Source of the DNA: Bdellovibrio bacteriovorus
Lineage (GTDB): Bacteria > Bdellovibrionota > Bdellovibrionia > Bdellovibrionales > Bdellovibrionaceae
NCBI RefSeq assembly: GCF_001592745.1
Contig: NZ_LUKD01000001.1
Location: 2,079,890 to 2,143,889, forward strand
Length of the DNA stretch: 64,000 bases
Direction: 5' to 3'
Part shown: positions 42,641 to 51,484 of the stretch, piece by piece
Numbering within the stretch: the stretch's first letter is position 1
Layout: every line of letters starts with the position of its first letter
The notes under the pieces: generated by a model
The model's input: only the letters and a program-made list of their open reading frames with translations
What the model was told of the DNA's origin: nothing
The model's database searches: none
Translations under genes and position numbers: made by a program

Positions 42641-44207
42641 AATCTATTTTTCGATCTTGATTTCTGAGCTTGTTGAGCTCAGTGAATAGCACCGTCATTC
42701 GATCATAAGTATCAATTGAAAGATCTTTCCAAGAGCCTCGTTGTTTTGCAAACGGGGCTTCTGGTTCAACGACTTTTCCATTTTGAATTTTTAAAGTCAT
42801 CGTCTCTTCAATTTGAATATGCACATTCAGAAGTTTTGTCAGGCGCTTCGTGCGAAGGTACGTGGCGGCCGACCGGATGAAGTGACGTTCGAATTTATCA
42901 GCGAGGTCTTCGGGTGTAAGTTCTATTTCTAATATATCCTCTTCGCTGTCTTCGGTCTTAGCTTCAACGGAGGCTTCGGTTTCAGAAACTTCGATTTCTT
43001 CCAGCTCTTCCGTTTCTTCTTCCTCTTCCAGTTGGCGATACCAATTTAAGCCCACGGCTAAAATGGAGCGGACTGAAACGAAAGTGTCTTTGGAAAAACC
43101 GTGGCGTTCGCAGAAAAGATCAAAGCCCTGTTCTAAAAGGCTTGCATCAATGGGCTCATAGAACATGTTTTCGTTAAAAGACTTGTCTTGCAAAGAAGCG
43201 CTTAGCTTTAAGATTGAGTCCAATGCCAAAGCATTTGAAAACGGTCCAATGCAATGATTTTCATCCGCCTCTGTTTGAAAGGAGGTAAAATCCCGACTGA
43301 AGAAAGCGAGTTCTCTTCGTCCGGTTTTTAAACTGATATTGTACGGCGGATCTAGACGCTTGATCTCATCGGTTTCTAAGAGTGCAGCCTCCAGGGGGCT
43401 TCCCACAGGAGTAACATGAAGGTCCCAGACTTGGGTTAGCATCTCTAGCTTACGAGTGTCGCGATTTTTTTGCCCACGGAAATAACTATTCACGCGATCA
43501 TGCAAAGATGTCGCTTTCCCGACATAGAGCACCTCGCCCCAGCGACTCATCATGCGGTAGACGCCGGGCTGCTTAGGAAGACTCAAGCGCTTTTCTTTCG
43601 GCAAAGGGTATTCGTATTTTACCCGTGCGGCTTTCGGCGTGTCCTGAAGCCACTTCTGCAGCTCTTCAATCGAATGAATTCCTTTTTCGGCCAAAGCTGC
43701 GGTTAACCCCTGCCAGATCACTTGGGTGGCCTGGACATGATTAGAAGCGCGCTTTAATTCACCAGACGGGCAGCCAAAATATCCTGCAAGTCCCTTGATT
43801 CCGCGAGTGGGCAGGTTCGGGAACAGGCGTTTTGCGATTTCATGGGTACACAGAATTGAAAACGGCATTTCCTCTTGAAGCTTTTCATAGGCATCCAACA
43901 GGAAAGGTCGCTCAAATTGGGCAAAGTGAATCACGGCGATGGGATTAGCGCCCAGATTCTTATCAATAAAGCTTTTTAAGTCGGAAAAGACACTGGCAAA
44001 CGGGCGAGCGGATTCCATATCGTTCTTGTAAATACCTGTGATGAATTGAATGCGACGAGGAACTTCCTCCGCTTGTTCAATCAAGGAGCTTTCAATATGT
44101 TCGCTCGCGAGGGAGGCCCAAGCCATTTCAAGAATACTTGCCGTGTCGGGTTTGGCTCCGGTCGTCTGCAGGTCTAAAAATAGCACGGGTGTTTTAAGAA
44201 GACTCAT
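42633..44207 (-). CDS. DEDD exonuclease-like domain fused to GIY-YIG nuclease
   Basis: 524 residues. The N-terminal 170 match the DnaQ-type DEDDh exonuclease fold (LFLDLQTTGAKP, VIHFAQFERPFLL), but key residues are changed: the catalytic D-x-E is Asp12-x-Gln14, the second Asp is Glu, and the final H-x4-D is not seen. Next comes a GIY-YIG domain like the UvrC/Cho N-terminal nuclease (PGVYRMMSRWGEVLYVGKAT, LHDRVNSYF, LEAALLETDEIKRLDPPYN). A long acidic region (about residues 390-435) and a C-terminal part of unknown fold follow. ATG 44207 overlaps the helicase stop as ATGA, so they are coupled. It probably incises damaged or branched DNA. Confidence 0.82.
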   Translation of the reverse strand: MSLLKTPVLFLDLQTTGAKPDTASILEMAWASLASEHIESSLIEQAEEVPRRIQFITGIYKNDMESARPFASVFSDLKSFIDKNLGANPIAVIHFAQFERPFLLDAYEKLQEEMPFSILCTHEIAKRLFPNLPTRGIKGLAGYFGCPSGELKRASNHVQATQVIWQGLTAALAEKGIHSIEELQKWLQDTPKAARVKYEYPLPKEKRLSLPKQPGVYRMMSRWGEVLYVGKATSLHDRVNSYFRGQKNRDTRKLEMLTQVWDLHVTPVGSPLEAALLETDEIKRLDPPYNISLKTGRRELAFFSRDFTSFQTEADENHCIGPFSNALALDSILKLSASLQDKSFNENMFYEPIDASLLEQGFDLFCERHGFSKDTFVSVRSILAVGLNWYRQLEEEEETEELEEIEVSETEASVEAKTEDSEEDILEIELTPEDLADKFERHFIRSAATYLRTKRLTKLLNVHIQIEETMTLKIQNGKVVEPEAPFAKQRGSWKDLSIDTYDRMTVLFTELNKLRNQDRKIDFI

Positions 44208-46570
44208 ACGGGCGTCTCCCAAAACTCTTTAATGTCATTTAAGATTTGACGAGACACGAGTTCTTGCGGGGACTGTGTGAACCAACCCTCGGGCATAGTT
44301 TCATAGTAGCTTGTTTGTAAGAAGCGCGAGTCTAACATGACGATCACGCCGCGATCGGTTTCGGAACGAATCACGCGGCCTGCGGATTGAATGGCCTTAG
44401 CCATTGCTGGATACACGTAAGCATAGTTAAAGGCATGCTCTTTCCCATAGCGAAGCTCATAGTAAGAACGAATTTGTTCCCGTTCAAAATCAAAATTAGG
44501 CAGAGCGGGACCAATGACGAAAGCCCCAATCAACATATCACCCGGAAAGTCGACACCTTCAGAAAACACGCCGCCTTGCACACCCAAGAGTAATGTCGGT
44601 TTTTGCCCTGACTTTAATTCATCTAAGTATTCTTGAGTTTGTTTTTGCTTCATCTCGCGCTCTTGAACCAGAATTTGGAAATCTGGCAAAGAAAGTTTTG
44701 ATTCCACCATGCGCATGAATTCAAAACTTGGGAACAAGGCGATGTAGTTCCCTTTCTTCAGAGCCGTGATGCGCTGAATAGTTTCAACAATCTTTCCCGT
44801 GCTGGCGTGACGATCAGAAAACTTCGTTGAAATCTGCGGGATGATCAGAAGTTTGCGGTTCTCTTTTTCAAACGGCGAAGAAAACTCCACCTGTTTTGTT
44901 GATTCCGTCGGAAAGCCCATCAGCTCTTGATAGTAAGTGAAGGGCTTTAAAGTCGCCGAGAAGGCCACGACGTTTTTGAATTCTTTGTAGGCCAGCGACA
45001 AATGCTCAGAGGCATCACAGCAAGTGATCTTCAGCATTTCAGTGAAAGTGCTTTTCTGATAGGTCTGAAAGAACTCTTCCCCACTTAAAGTCAAAGAGGC
45101 CACAAACTCCGACCACATATTCATCATACGCAAGATCGGGTCTTGAGGTAAAATTTCTGTTTCAGACTCTAAGTAAGAGGTCGTCATTTCGCGGACGTCT
45201 TGCTCAAGCTCTAAGAAAGGGTCGAGGTCAATAGTCACTTTTTTAGAAACGCCATCTTTGCCATACGAAGAAATCAAACGGCGCGCTCGCTGACACAAAG
45301 CCTGCGCTTGCATATAGAATGTCGGAGGCAGGCGAGAAAAATCCTTTTCTAAAAGTGCCAACTGTTGAGTCGAAATACTCGGGGAAAAATAGTCTTGAGC
45401 CCGCGATGGCAGATTGTGAGCTTCGTCGATCACGAGGTTTGCTTTTTCTTTCGGCTCTAAAAGTGGTTCGGCCAGTCGACCAATCAAACTTCGAGGTGCG
45501 AAGACATAGTTGTAATCACCAATGACGACATCGGCGCGCTCAATAGCTTCTACCGACAATTCAAATGGGCAGACCTGATATTCTTCACCCATCTTTTTTA
45601 GTTTTTCACTGTCCAGGCTGCGAAGTCGCGAAAGCTTATTCACGAGGTCGTGTTCAGCGACCTTCTTGTAATAGTCTTTCGCGAACTCACAGTATTGGGG
45701 ATTGCATAAAGGCTCGGCCTTTAAACACATTTTGCTTTTCGCGGTGATCGTTAAGGAGCGAATTTTACAGCCCTGTTCTTGCAGGCGTTCCACGGCTTCT
45801 TCGGCGACCTGATGTTGCGAATTTTTTGGTGTTACGTAAACGACTCTTTGCCCTCGAGGCAAGGCCTCTTTCAAAGACGGGTAAAGGACACCAATAGTTT
45901 TTCCCAAACCAGTGGGCGCCTGCACCAATAAAGGGTTTTCGCTTTTCAGATTTTCCGAAATTGTATCAACAAGCTCCCTTTGTCCCTTACGTGGGGATGA
46001 AAAGGGAAATGTCATTTCTTCGCCGGCCTTCTGGCGCTTCTTAAACAACTTTTCTTTTTCTTTGGTTTCTTCAACCAATTCTTCAAGACGGATTTTTAAC
46101 CACGCTTCATAGCCATCTAAATCCAGCTCAATATTTAAATCATGGGATTTGAAGTTGCGTAAAGAAACCAAATGAAGTTTCAAAGTAGGAAACTGGCCTG
46201 TTTGTTGAAAATGAATGTAGCCGTAAGTGCGCAACTGCCACACGTAAGGGTGATTGGGCTCTCGCTCTAACTTTGCGCGCAGTTCATCAATGTCAAAGGC
46301 CGATTTAATTTCTTCAATCAGACCCGTGGCTTCGACAAAGCCATCAGCTCGGCCCGAGACGACAAATTCATAAGGACCTGCCTCAAAAGAGTGAACTAAT
46401 TTCTTTTCGGGCGTGTAGCCCGGGTTTTCTCGGACACGCTGACGTTGAATCGTAACATGCACTTCTTGCCCGCTTGTAGGAATCGGGCCATAGCCTGAAT
46501 GCGTCTCGATGCTACCAACACGAGGCGCGGGCAATGCAAATTGTTTAAGATCCAGGTTTATTTTTCTCAT
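44204..46570 (-). CDS. DinG/XPD-like helicase fused to N-terminal PD-(D/E)XK nuclease
   Basis: 788 residues. An N-terminal Cas4/RecB-like nuclease domain shows GRAD (Asp76), EEIK (Glu87, Lys89) and QLRTY (Gln112, Tyr116). The superfamily 2 helicase follows, with Walker A QAPTGLGKT (217-225), four cysteines that fit the XPD/DinG iron-sulfur cluster (282, 289, 294, 334), DEAH box (382-385) and motif VI QSAGRVIRSETDRG. Such proteins unwind DNA 5' to 3' from single-stranded ends. ATG 46570 follows the radical SAM stop (46573) with no ribosome site of its own, so it is coupled. With the downstream nuclease it makes a likely DNA repair or processing unit. Confidence 0.88.
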   Translation of the reverse strand: MRKINLDLKQFALPAPRVGSIETHSGYGPIPTSGQEVHVTIQRQRVRENPGYTPEKKLVHSFEAGPYEFVVSGRADGFVEATGLIEEIKSAFDIDELRAKLEREPNHPYVWQLRTYGYIHFQQTGQFPTLKLHLVSLRNFKSHDLNIELDLDGYEAWLKIRLEELVEETKEKEKLFKKRQKAGEEMTFPFSSPRKGQRELVDTISENLKSENPLLVQAPTGLGKTIGVLYPSLKEALPRGQRVVYVTPKNSQHQVAEEAVERLQEQGCKIRSLTITAKSKMCLKAEPLCNPQYCEFAKDYYKKVAEHDLVNKLSRLRSLDSEKLKKMGEEYQVCPFELSVEAIERADVVIGDYNYVFAPRSLIGRLAEPLLEPKEKANLVIDEAHNLPSRAQDYFSPSISTQQLALLEKDFSRLPPTFYMQAQALCQRARRLISSYGKDGVSKKVTIDLDPFLELEQDVREMTTSYLESETEILPQDPILRMMNMWSEFVASLTLSGEEFFQTYQKSTFTEMLKITCCDASEHLSLAYKEFKNVVAFSATLKPFTYYQELMGFPTESTKQVEFSSPFEKENRKLLIIPQISTKFSDRHASTGKIVETIQRITALKKGNYIALFPSFEFMRMVESKLSLPDFQILVQEREMKQKQTQEYLDELKSGQKPTLLLGVQGGVFSEGVDFPGDMLIGAFVIGPALPNFDFEREQIRSYYELRYGKEHAFNYAYVYPAMAKAIQSAGRVIRSETDRGVIVMLDSRFLQTSYYETMPEGWFTQSPQELVSRQILNDIKEFWETPV

Positions 46571-46572
46571 CA

Positions 46573-47649
46573 CTATTCAATATCAAATTTTAGTTGATCA
46601 CCACGACGCTGAAAGTGCTCGGTGGAGAGATCAAACTTTTTCACATTTAAACCGTATTTGCGAGTATAAAGCTTGAACATTTGCGCCATTTGGTCAGCTC
46701 GAGGCCCTTCCCCGCGCATACGCGATCCAAAGTTCGCGTCATTCAATTTGCCGCCGCGTATATCACGCACCGAGTTTAAAACTTTTTCCTTTTTTAACGG
46801 CTGATGGACTTCCAGCCACTCTTCAAAGATAGGCAGCACGGAAGAAGGAAGCCGCAATGGCACATAGCCTGCGTACTGAGCCCCCGCGTCTTTTGCTGCC
46901 TTTAAGATCGCGGGCATTTCGTGATCATTCAATCCTGGAATACAAGGGGCGACGTTGACGCCCACAGGAACGCCGGCTTTCGCCAAAGTCTCGATAGCTT
47001 TAAGACGAGCGGCGGGCCTTGACGTGCGGGGCTCTAAGATCTGAACCAAGTCATCATTCAAAGAAGTGATTGAAAGGAAAACCAAGGTGCCGTTATAAGC
47101 GGCCATCTGCGAAAGAATATCGACGTCGCGAGTGACCAAAGCGTTTTTTGTAATTAACGACACTGGATTTTTAAACTCCAACAAAACTTCCAAACAACCG
47201 CGAGTCAGCTGCATCTTTCTTTCTAGAGGCTGGTAGCAGTCGGTGATGCCGCTCATTGCAATGACAGCAGGTTTCCACGAAGGCTTCATCAAAGCTTCGC
47301 GCAAAAGTTTGGGTGCTTCTTCTTTGACGAAAATTTTAGATTCAAAATCCAAACCTGGGGAAAGGCCCAAATACTCGTGTGTCGGACGAGCATAGCAATA
47401 CGCGCAGCCGTGTTCACAACCGCGATACGCGTTGATAGAAAATGTGAAGCCGATGTCCGGGCTTTTGTTTTCCGTGATAATCGTGCGTGAAGAATCTTTC
47501 AGAACTTCCGTTTTAAGAAGAGCTTTTTCGTCCTCAAGATAATTGTCGAAATCTTCTTCGGTAGCTTCGTATTTGAGTGAGTCGTAACGATTGGTGACGT
47601 TGCTACTGGCTCCACGACCGCGGATGTCTTTACGAAATTCACGAGTCAT
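46573..47649 (-). CDS. PA0069-family radical SAM protein
   Basis: 358 residues. The cluster motif is YRGCEHGCAYCYARPTHEYL (C-x3-C-x2-C), which holds the [4Fe-4S] that cleaves S-adenosylmethionine. The N-terminus GRGASSNVTNRYDSLKYE and the SGITDCYQPLERKMQLTRG segment are typical of the PA0069 family, related to spore photoproduct lyase, whose substrate is not established. ATG 47649 is taken; the frame stays open 60 bases further. It heads the coupled operon with the DinG-nuclease and exonuclease/GIY-YIG genes, which suggests a DNA-related reaction, but this is inference from context. Confidence 0.85.
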   Translation of the reverse strand: MTREFRKDIRGRGASSNVTNRYDSLKYEATEEDFDNYLEDEKALLKTEVLKDSSRTIITENKSPDIGFTFSINAYRGCEHGCAYCYARPTHEYLGLSPGLDFESKIFVKEEAPKLLREALMKPSWKPAVIAMSGITDCYQPLERKMQLTRGCLEVLLEFKNPVSLITKNALVTRDVDILSQMAAYNGTLVFLSITSLNDDLVQILEPRTSRPAARLKAIETLAKAGVPVGVNVAPCIPGLNDHEMPAILKAAKDAGAQYAGYVPLRLPSSVLPIFEEWLEVHQPLKKEKVLNSVRDIRGGKLNDANFGSRMRGEGPRADQMAQMFKLYTRKYGLNVKKFDLSTEHFQRRGDQLKFDIE

Positions 47650-47687
47650 AAGAAGCGAGTATGCCACAGAACCAACGCCCTTCCTAG

Positions 47688-47762
47688 TCGGCTGGTGAAA
47701 AAGGCCCATCCGACTGCGTTGGAAGCCTTCCGCCTTGCGGCTGGACCTTTTTGACCAGCCGA
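47688..47762. repeat. Long imperfect inverted repeat (REP-like hairpin)
   Basis: TCGGCTGGTGAAAAAGGCCC (from 47688) and its near-complement ending in GACCAGCCGA at 47762 form two arms of about 20 bases with only a few mismatches. The 33-base centre contains a further small GC stem (CCGCCTTGCGG). It lies between the stop of the His-tailed MFS gene and the radical SAM start. It could be a terminator, a REP element or a mobile miniature repeat. Confidence 0.6.
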
Positions 47763-47787
47763 TGAGATGTGAGTTTGGTTTAATTTT

Positions 47788-48993
47788 TTATTTGGCGGGG
47801 GCGTGGGTGTCGTGGTGGTGGAAATGTGAGTGTTTTTCTTCTTTGTGGCGTTTGAAGATGGATTTGTAGGTGTTGACCATGAAGAGGGAAACGACGACGA
47901 AGACTAGGCCGAAGAGGACGGCTTCGCGGATGCCGAAGAGGTCGGTGAGTTTTCCGATTGCTAAGTGCATGATGATTAACATCATTGAGTCGGTCGCCAT
48001 CATATACGAAACGGCCGTATCTAAATCTTCAGGGAATTCAGAAGAGATCCATGAGATGGCGAGGGGATAAAAGGGCGCGATCATAAATCCGGTTCCAGTG
48101 AGGAATAACGGATGGATGAAGACGCCTCCCAGGATGCAAATCGCGGTTAACACTAAAGACGCTGAAAGCAGAAATTGCGGCGAGCGTTTGAAGTGGACAA
48201 CGGCGAACAACAATCTTCCAAGCATCATCGCGATAAAGAAATAGGTGACATAGATACTTGCGGATTCCATGTCATAGTTCCAAGTTCTTTGCATGTACAA
48301 AGCTAAGCGCGATGAGACCATGATTTCAGCAGCGACCGCCAAACTGAGCATCACAGCTAGGAAAAGTTGGGGCTTAAAGTTTTTCTTTTTATTGGCTTTG
48401 TGAGTCTCTGGAGAAAAAGAGGCCTTCGTGTGAAGCGACTTATGACTTGGGTGAAAGGTGTAACCCACAAAAATCATGGGTGCTAATGAGGCCGCAGCAA
48501 ACGTCCAGCGCCAGCTTCCTGTGATATATTCCATACCGGCGGCCAATAAAGGAGCCATTAAACTTGCTAGGCCATACATCGTGTGAAGACCTGAAAGCAT
48601 CTGTTGTTTTTTCTGGGGTGTTGAACCCATGGGTACCAGAATATTTGGCACCAAACCTAAGATACCCAAACACAACCCATAGACGAAACTACACACGAGG
48701 AACATGGGAAAGATTGGGGATGCGGCTAATCCCCACATGGACAACATTAGACCTACGGCGCCGCCTTGAAGAACACTCAGGCGGTCGTAACGTCGTAACA
48801 TATATCGACAGCCGTAACTCGCAATAAATCCAGAGATATTGCTTAACGCAAACATCAAAGAACCCATCGAGTCGCTGACTCCGAATTGCTTCAAGATCTC
48901 CGGAAAAAGAGGGCCCCTGATATTGTCAGTCAGACCAAATACAAACAAGCTCGCATAAGAGAGAAAAATAAAGGGCCAAATCATGAGACCCAC
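47788..48993 (-). CDS. MFS transporter with His-rich C-terminal tail
   Basis: 401 residues, about 12 membrane segments. FVFGLTDNIRGPLFPEILKQ at helix 1 and RYMLRRYDRLSVLQ in the loop after helix 2 are major facilitator features of the FucP-like sugar branch. The last residues, KEEKHSHFHHHDTHAPAK, hold six histidines in the cytoplasmic tail, which could bind metal. Start: GTG 48993 or ATG 48984; no clear ribosome site decides. The base pattern at the 3' end (GTG/GGT-rich) differs from the rest. Substrate unknown. Confidence 0.82.
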   Translation of the reverse strand: MGLMIWPFIFLSYASLFVFGLTDNIRGPLFPEILKQFGVSDSMGSLMFALSNISGFIASYGCRYMLRRYDRLSVLQGGAVGLMLSMWGLAASPIFPMFLVCSFVYGLCLGILGLVPNILVPMGSTPQKKQQMLSGLHTMYGLASLMAPLLAAGMEYITGSWRWTFAAASLAPMIFVGYTFHPSHKSLHTKASFSPETHKANKKKNFKPQLFLAVMLSLAVAAEIMVSSRLALYMQRTWNYDMESASIYVTYFFIAMMLGRLLFAVVHFKRSPQFLLSASLVLTAICILGGVFIHPLFLTGTGFMIAPFYPLAISWISSEFPEDLDTAVSYMMATDSMMLIIMHLAIGKLTDLFGIREAVLFGLVFVVVSLFMVNTYKSIFKRHKEEKHSHFHHHDTHAPAK

Positions 48994-49243
48994 TATAAAG
49001 ACCGCTCCCTAGGAAGACAAGGGCAACTAATTATGCGGCTTTGGAATAGGTCGTGCCCGACGTGTCTATCGGGCAGGCATAATATGTAGAAAATGCTTGG
49101 GAGTCCTGCTCAATTTAGTGAAATCCCTAGGAAATAAAGGGTTGCTATGCTACAAACGGAGCCCACATAAATCCTTAACCAAAGGGACTGACAAGGTCCC
49201 AGCTGTAATAAGCATGGCTGTAACAAGCCAAGGAGCCCCGAAG

Positions 49244-50455
49244 ATGGAATTGAATGATGGTGCTAACACCACTCAAGCTAGCGCGCCTGTGAACTATTCT
49301 GACGACAACGTCGCAAAACCCCTCGAAAACAAGCCGGTGAACTTCTACTCTCTGACACTAGAGGGCCTAAAGTCTTATCTTAAAGGCAAAGGTAAAGAGC
49401 AATTCCGTGCTCAACAAATCTTTAAATGGGTTTACGAGCAACGAGTGACTGATCCGGAACAAATGACGAATCTGTCTAAAGAATTCCGTGCGTCTTTGCC
49501 ACAAATTCTTTCTTTTGATCTTCCTCCAGTACTGACTCACTTAAAGTCTGTCGACGGAACACAAAAACTTCTCTTTGATATGGGTGGTGGCAACAGCGTG
49601 GAAGCCGTCGTCATTCCATCTGAAGACCGTCTGACTTTGTGTATTTCTTCAGAAGTGGGCTGCAACATTGGATGTAAGTTCTGCTTCACCGGAAAACAAA
49701 AACTAAAACGTCGCTTGCGCACAGAAGAGATCGTCGGCCAATTCATGCAGGTGCATGATCGTTTGGGTGAAGGTCAACGTATCACGAATATCGTGTTCAT
49801 GGGGATGGGCGAGCCTTTGGACAATCCAGAAGCGGTTTTCCAAACTATCGACGTTTTACATTCTCCATGGGGCATCAACTTGTCTCGTAAGAAAATCACG
49901 GTTTCTACATCCGGTATCGTTCCGGAGATGTGGAGAGTTTCAGAAGCGAAAGTTCGTTTGGCGGTGAGCTTAAACGGCCCGACCGATGAGATTCGTACCC
50001 AAGTTATGCCGATCAATAAAAAGTGGAACACAACAGAGCTTTTGAACGCTTGTAAAGAACATTACCGTATCACGAAAGATAAAATCACTTTCGAGTACGT
50101 GTTGTTAAAAGGTGTGACGGATCAAATCGAACACGCACGTCAGTTGGTGAAGCTGGTGAAAGACGTTCCGTGCAAGATCAACATCATTCCGTTCAACGAA
50201 CATCCAGGTTCAGGATATGAGCGTCCTTCAGATGAAGCGGTGGAGGCTTTCCACTCTGAATTGATGCGTCTTGGAGCTCACGTTTTACTTCGTCGCTCTA
50301 TGGGTCGTGATATTTTCGCGGCTTGTGGCCAGTTAACAAGCCAAGTTCCAAATAAGCCTGTTTCTATGGACATTTCGAATTCAAAATTAGCAGGTCTACC
50401 AAAATACAAACGCGAGATGCTAGAAAACTCAGCGGCATCACAACAGGAGCAATAG
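49244..50455 (+). CDS. rlmN: 23S rRNA (adenine2503-C2)-methyltransferase
   Basis: Radical SAM methyltransferase that methylates A2503 of 23S rRNA and A37 of some tRNAs. The cluster motif is CNIGCKFCFTGKQ (C-x3-C-x2-C) and the second catalytic Cys is in RDIFAACGQL near the C-terminus. The frame is open from 49097, but ATG 49244 is preferred because AAGGAG stands eight bases before it and the protein then has 403 residues with a short low-complexity leader before NFYSLTLEGLKSYL. Bases 48994-49243 are then an untranslated region with no other gene seen. A PfkB kinase follows after four bases. Confidence 0.95.
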   Translation: MELNDGANTTQASAPVNYSDDNVAKPLENKPVNFYSLTLEGLKSYLKGKGKEQFRAQQIFKWVYEQRVTDPEQMTNLSKEFRASLPQILSFDLPPVLTHLKSVDGTQKLLFDMGGGNSVEAVVIPSEDRLTLCISSEVGCNIGCKFCFTGKQKLKRRLRTEEIVGQFMQVHDRLGEGQRITNIVFMGMGEPLDNPEAVFQTIDVLHSPWGINLSRKKITVSTSGIVPEMWRVSEAKVRLAVSLNGPTDEIRTQVMPINKKWNTTELLNACKEHYRITKDKITFEYVLLKGVTDQIEHARQLVKLVKDVPCKINIIPFNEHPGSGYERPSDEAVEAFHSELMRLGAHVLLRRSMGRDIFAACGQLTSQVPNKPVSMDISNSKLAGLPKYKREMLENSAASQQEQ

Positions 50456-50459
50456 TTTT

Positions 50460-51368
50460 ATGTCAGAGATTTTAGTCGTTGGAAGTTTGGCTTACGATTC
50501 CATTCAAACTCCGTCAGGAAAAGTGGACCGCGCCTTGGGTGGTTCCGCAAATTACTTCTCTTTGGCCGCTTCTTTGTTTTCTAAGGTGCGTGTGGTCGGT
50601 GTTGTGGGCGAAGACTATGATCAAGGAGACTACGAGCTTTTGAATTCTCGCGGCGTTGACTTAAGCGGTCTTTCGAAAGTTGCGGGTAAGACGTTCCACT
50701 GGGCCGGTTCTTATGAAGGCGATATGAACGAAGCAAAGACGTTAAAAACAGATTTAAACGTTTTTGAACATTTCAATCCGCAATTGCCAGAACACTTCAA
50801 AGATTCCTCTTTCGTTTTCTTGGCAAACATTGCTCCGGAATTGCAATTGCAGGTTCTTGAGCAAGTGAAGTCACCAAAATTTGTCGGCATGGATACAATG
50901 AACTTCTGGATCTCGATCAAAAAAGAAAAGTTGATCGAAGTTCTTAAGAAAGTGGACCTTGTTCTTATCAATGAAGGTGAAGCAAAAATGTTAACGGGAG
51001 CGGCGAATGCCATTTCGGCGGCACCGTTGATCACAGCCATGGGCCCTCAAGCTGTTGTTATCAAACGGGGTGAGTACGGTTTTGCGATGTACACGAAGGA
51101 AGAAGGATACTTCATCCTTCCAGCAATGCCGATTCCGACGGTGGTCGATCCCACGGGTGCTGGCGATACTTTTGCTGGCGGCTTCTTCGGTTACTTGGCA
51201 GCGCAAAAAGACAAGCCAACATTGGCTCACTTGAAACAGGCCTGCATCATGGGTTCTATGATGGCCAGCCACACGATCCAAGACTTCTCCGTTCGTGCGC
51301 TTTCTAAAGTGACTTTGGGCGACGTCGAAAGACGCTTGGCTGACTATAAAAAAGTAATCACGCTTTAA
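50460..51368 (+). CDS. PfkB family carbohydrate/nucleoside kinase
   Basis: 302 residues. The N-terminus EILVVGSLAYDSIQTPSGKV plus ALGGSANYFSLAASLF is the first PfkB signature region, and VVDPTGAGDTFAGGFFGYLA is the second, with the catalytic Asp in GAGD. DLVLINEGEAKMLTGA is the usual N-x-x-E motif. The overall type resembles ribokinase or adenosine kinase-like proteins; the substrate is not clear. It is translated from the rlmN transcript (gap four bases) and closed by a strong hairpin. Confidence 0.85.
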   Translation: MSEILVVGSLAYDSIQTPSGKVDRALGGSANYFSLAASLFSKVRVVGVVGEDYDQGDYELLNSRGVDLSGLSKVAGKTFHWAGSYEGDMNEAKTLKTDLNVFEHFNPQLPEHFKDSSFVFLANIAPELQLQVLEQVKSPKFVGMDTMNFWISIKKEKLIEVLKKVDLVLINEGEAKMLTGAANAISAAPLITAMGPQAVVIKRGEYGFAMYTKEEGYFILPAMPIPTVVDPTGAGDTFAGGFFGYLAAQKDKPTLAHLKQACIMGSMMASHTIQDFSVRALSKVTLGDVERRLADYKKVITL

Positions 51369-51382
51369 AAAATACCGATTTT

Positions 51383-51409
51383 CCCAGAGAGTTTTTCGGA
51401 CTCTCTGGG
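51383..51409 (+). terminator. Strong hairpin after rlmN-pfkB
   Basis: CCCAGAGAGT (51383-51392) pairs perfectly with ACTCTCTGGG (51400-51409). The following bases have no long T-run, so this may need another factor or act as an RNA-stabilising hairpin. Confidence 0.55.
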
Positions 51410-51484
51410 ACTATTGTCCAGAGTTCCTTTTTTCTCTCTAAATCCAACTTAAATCCTGATCAAGACGCGATATCTTATATAGAT

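Noticed and set aside
49097-49243. N-terminal extension of RlmN
   Set aside because: The codons before 49244 show no family match, while AAGGAG at the proper distance marks ATG 49244 as the start.
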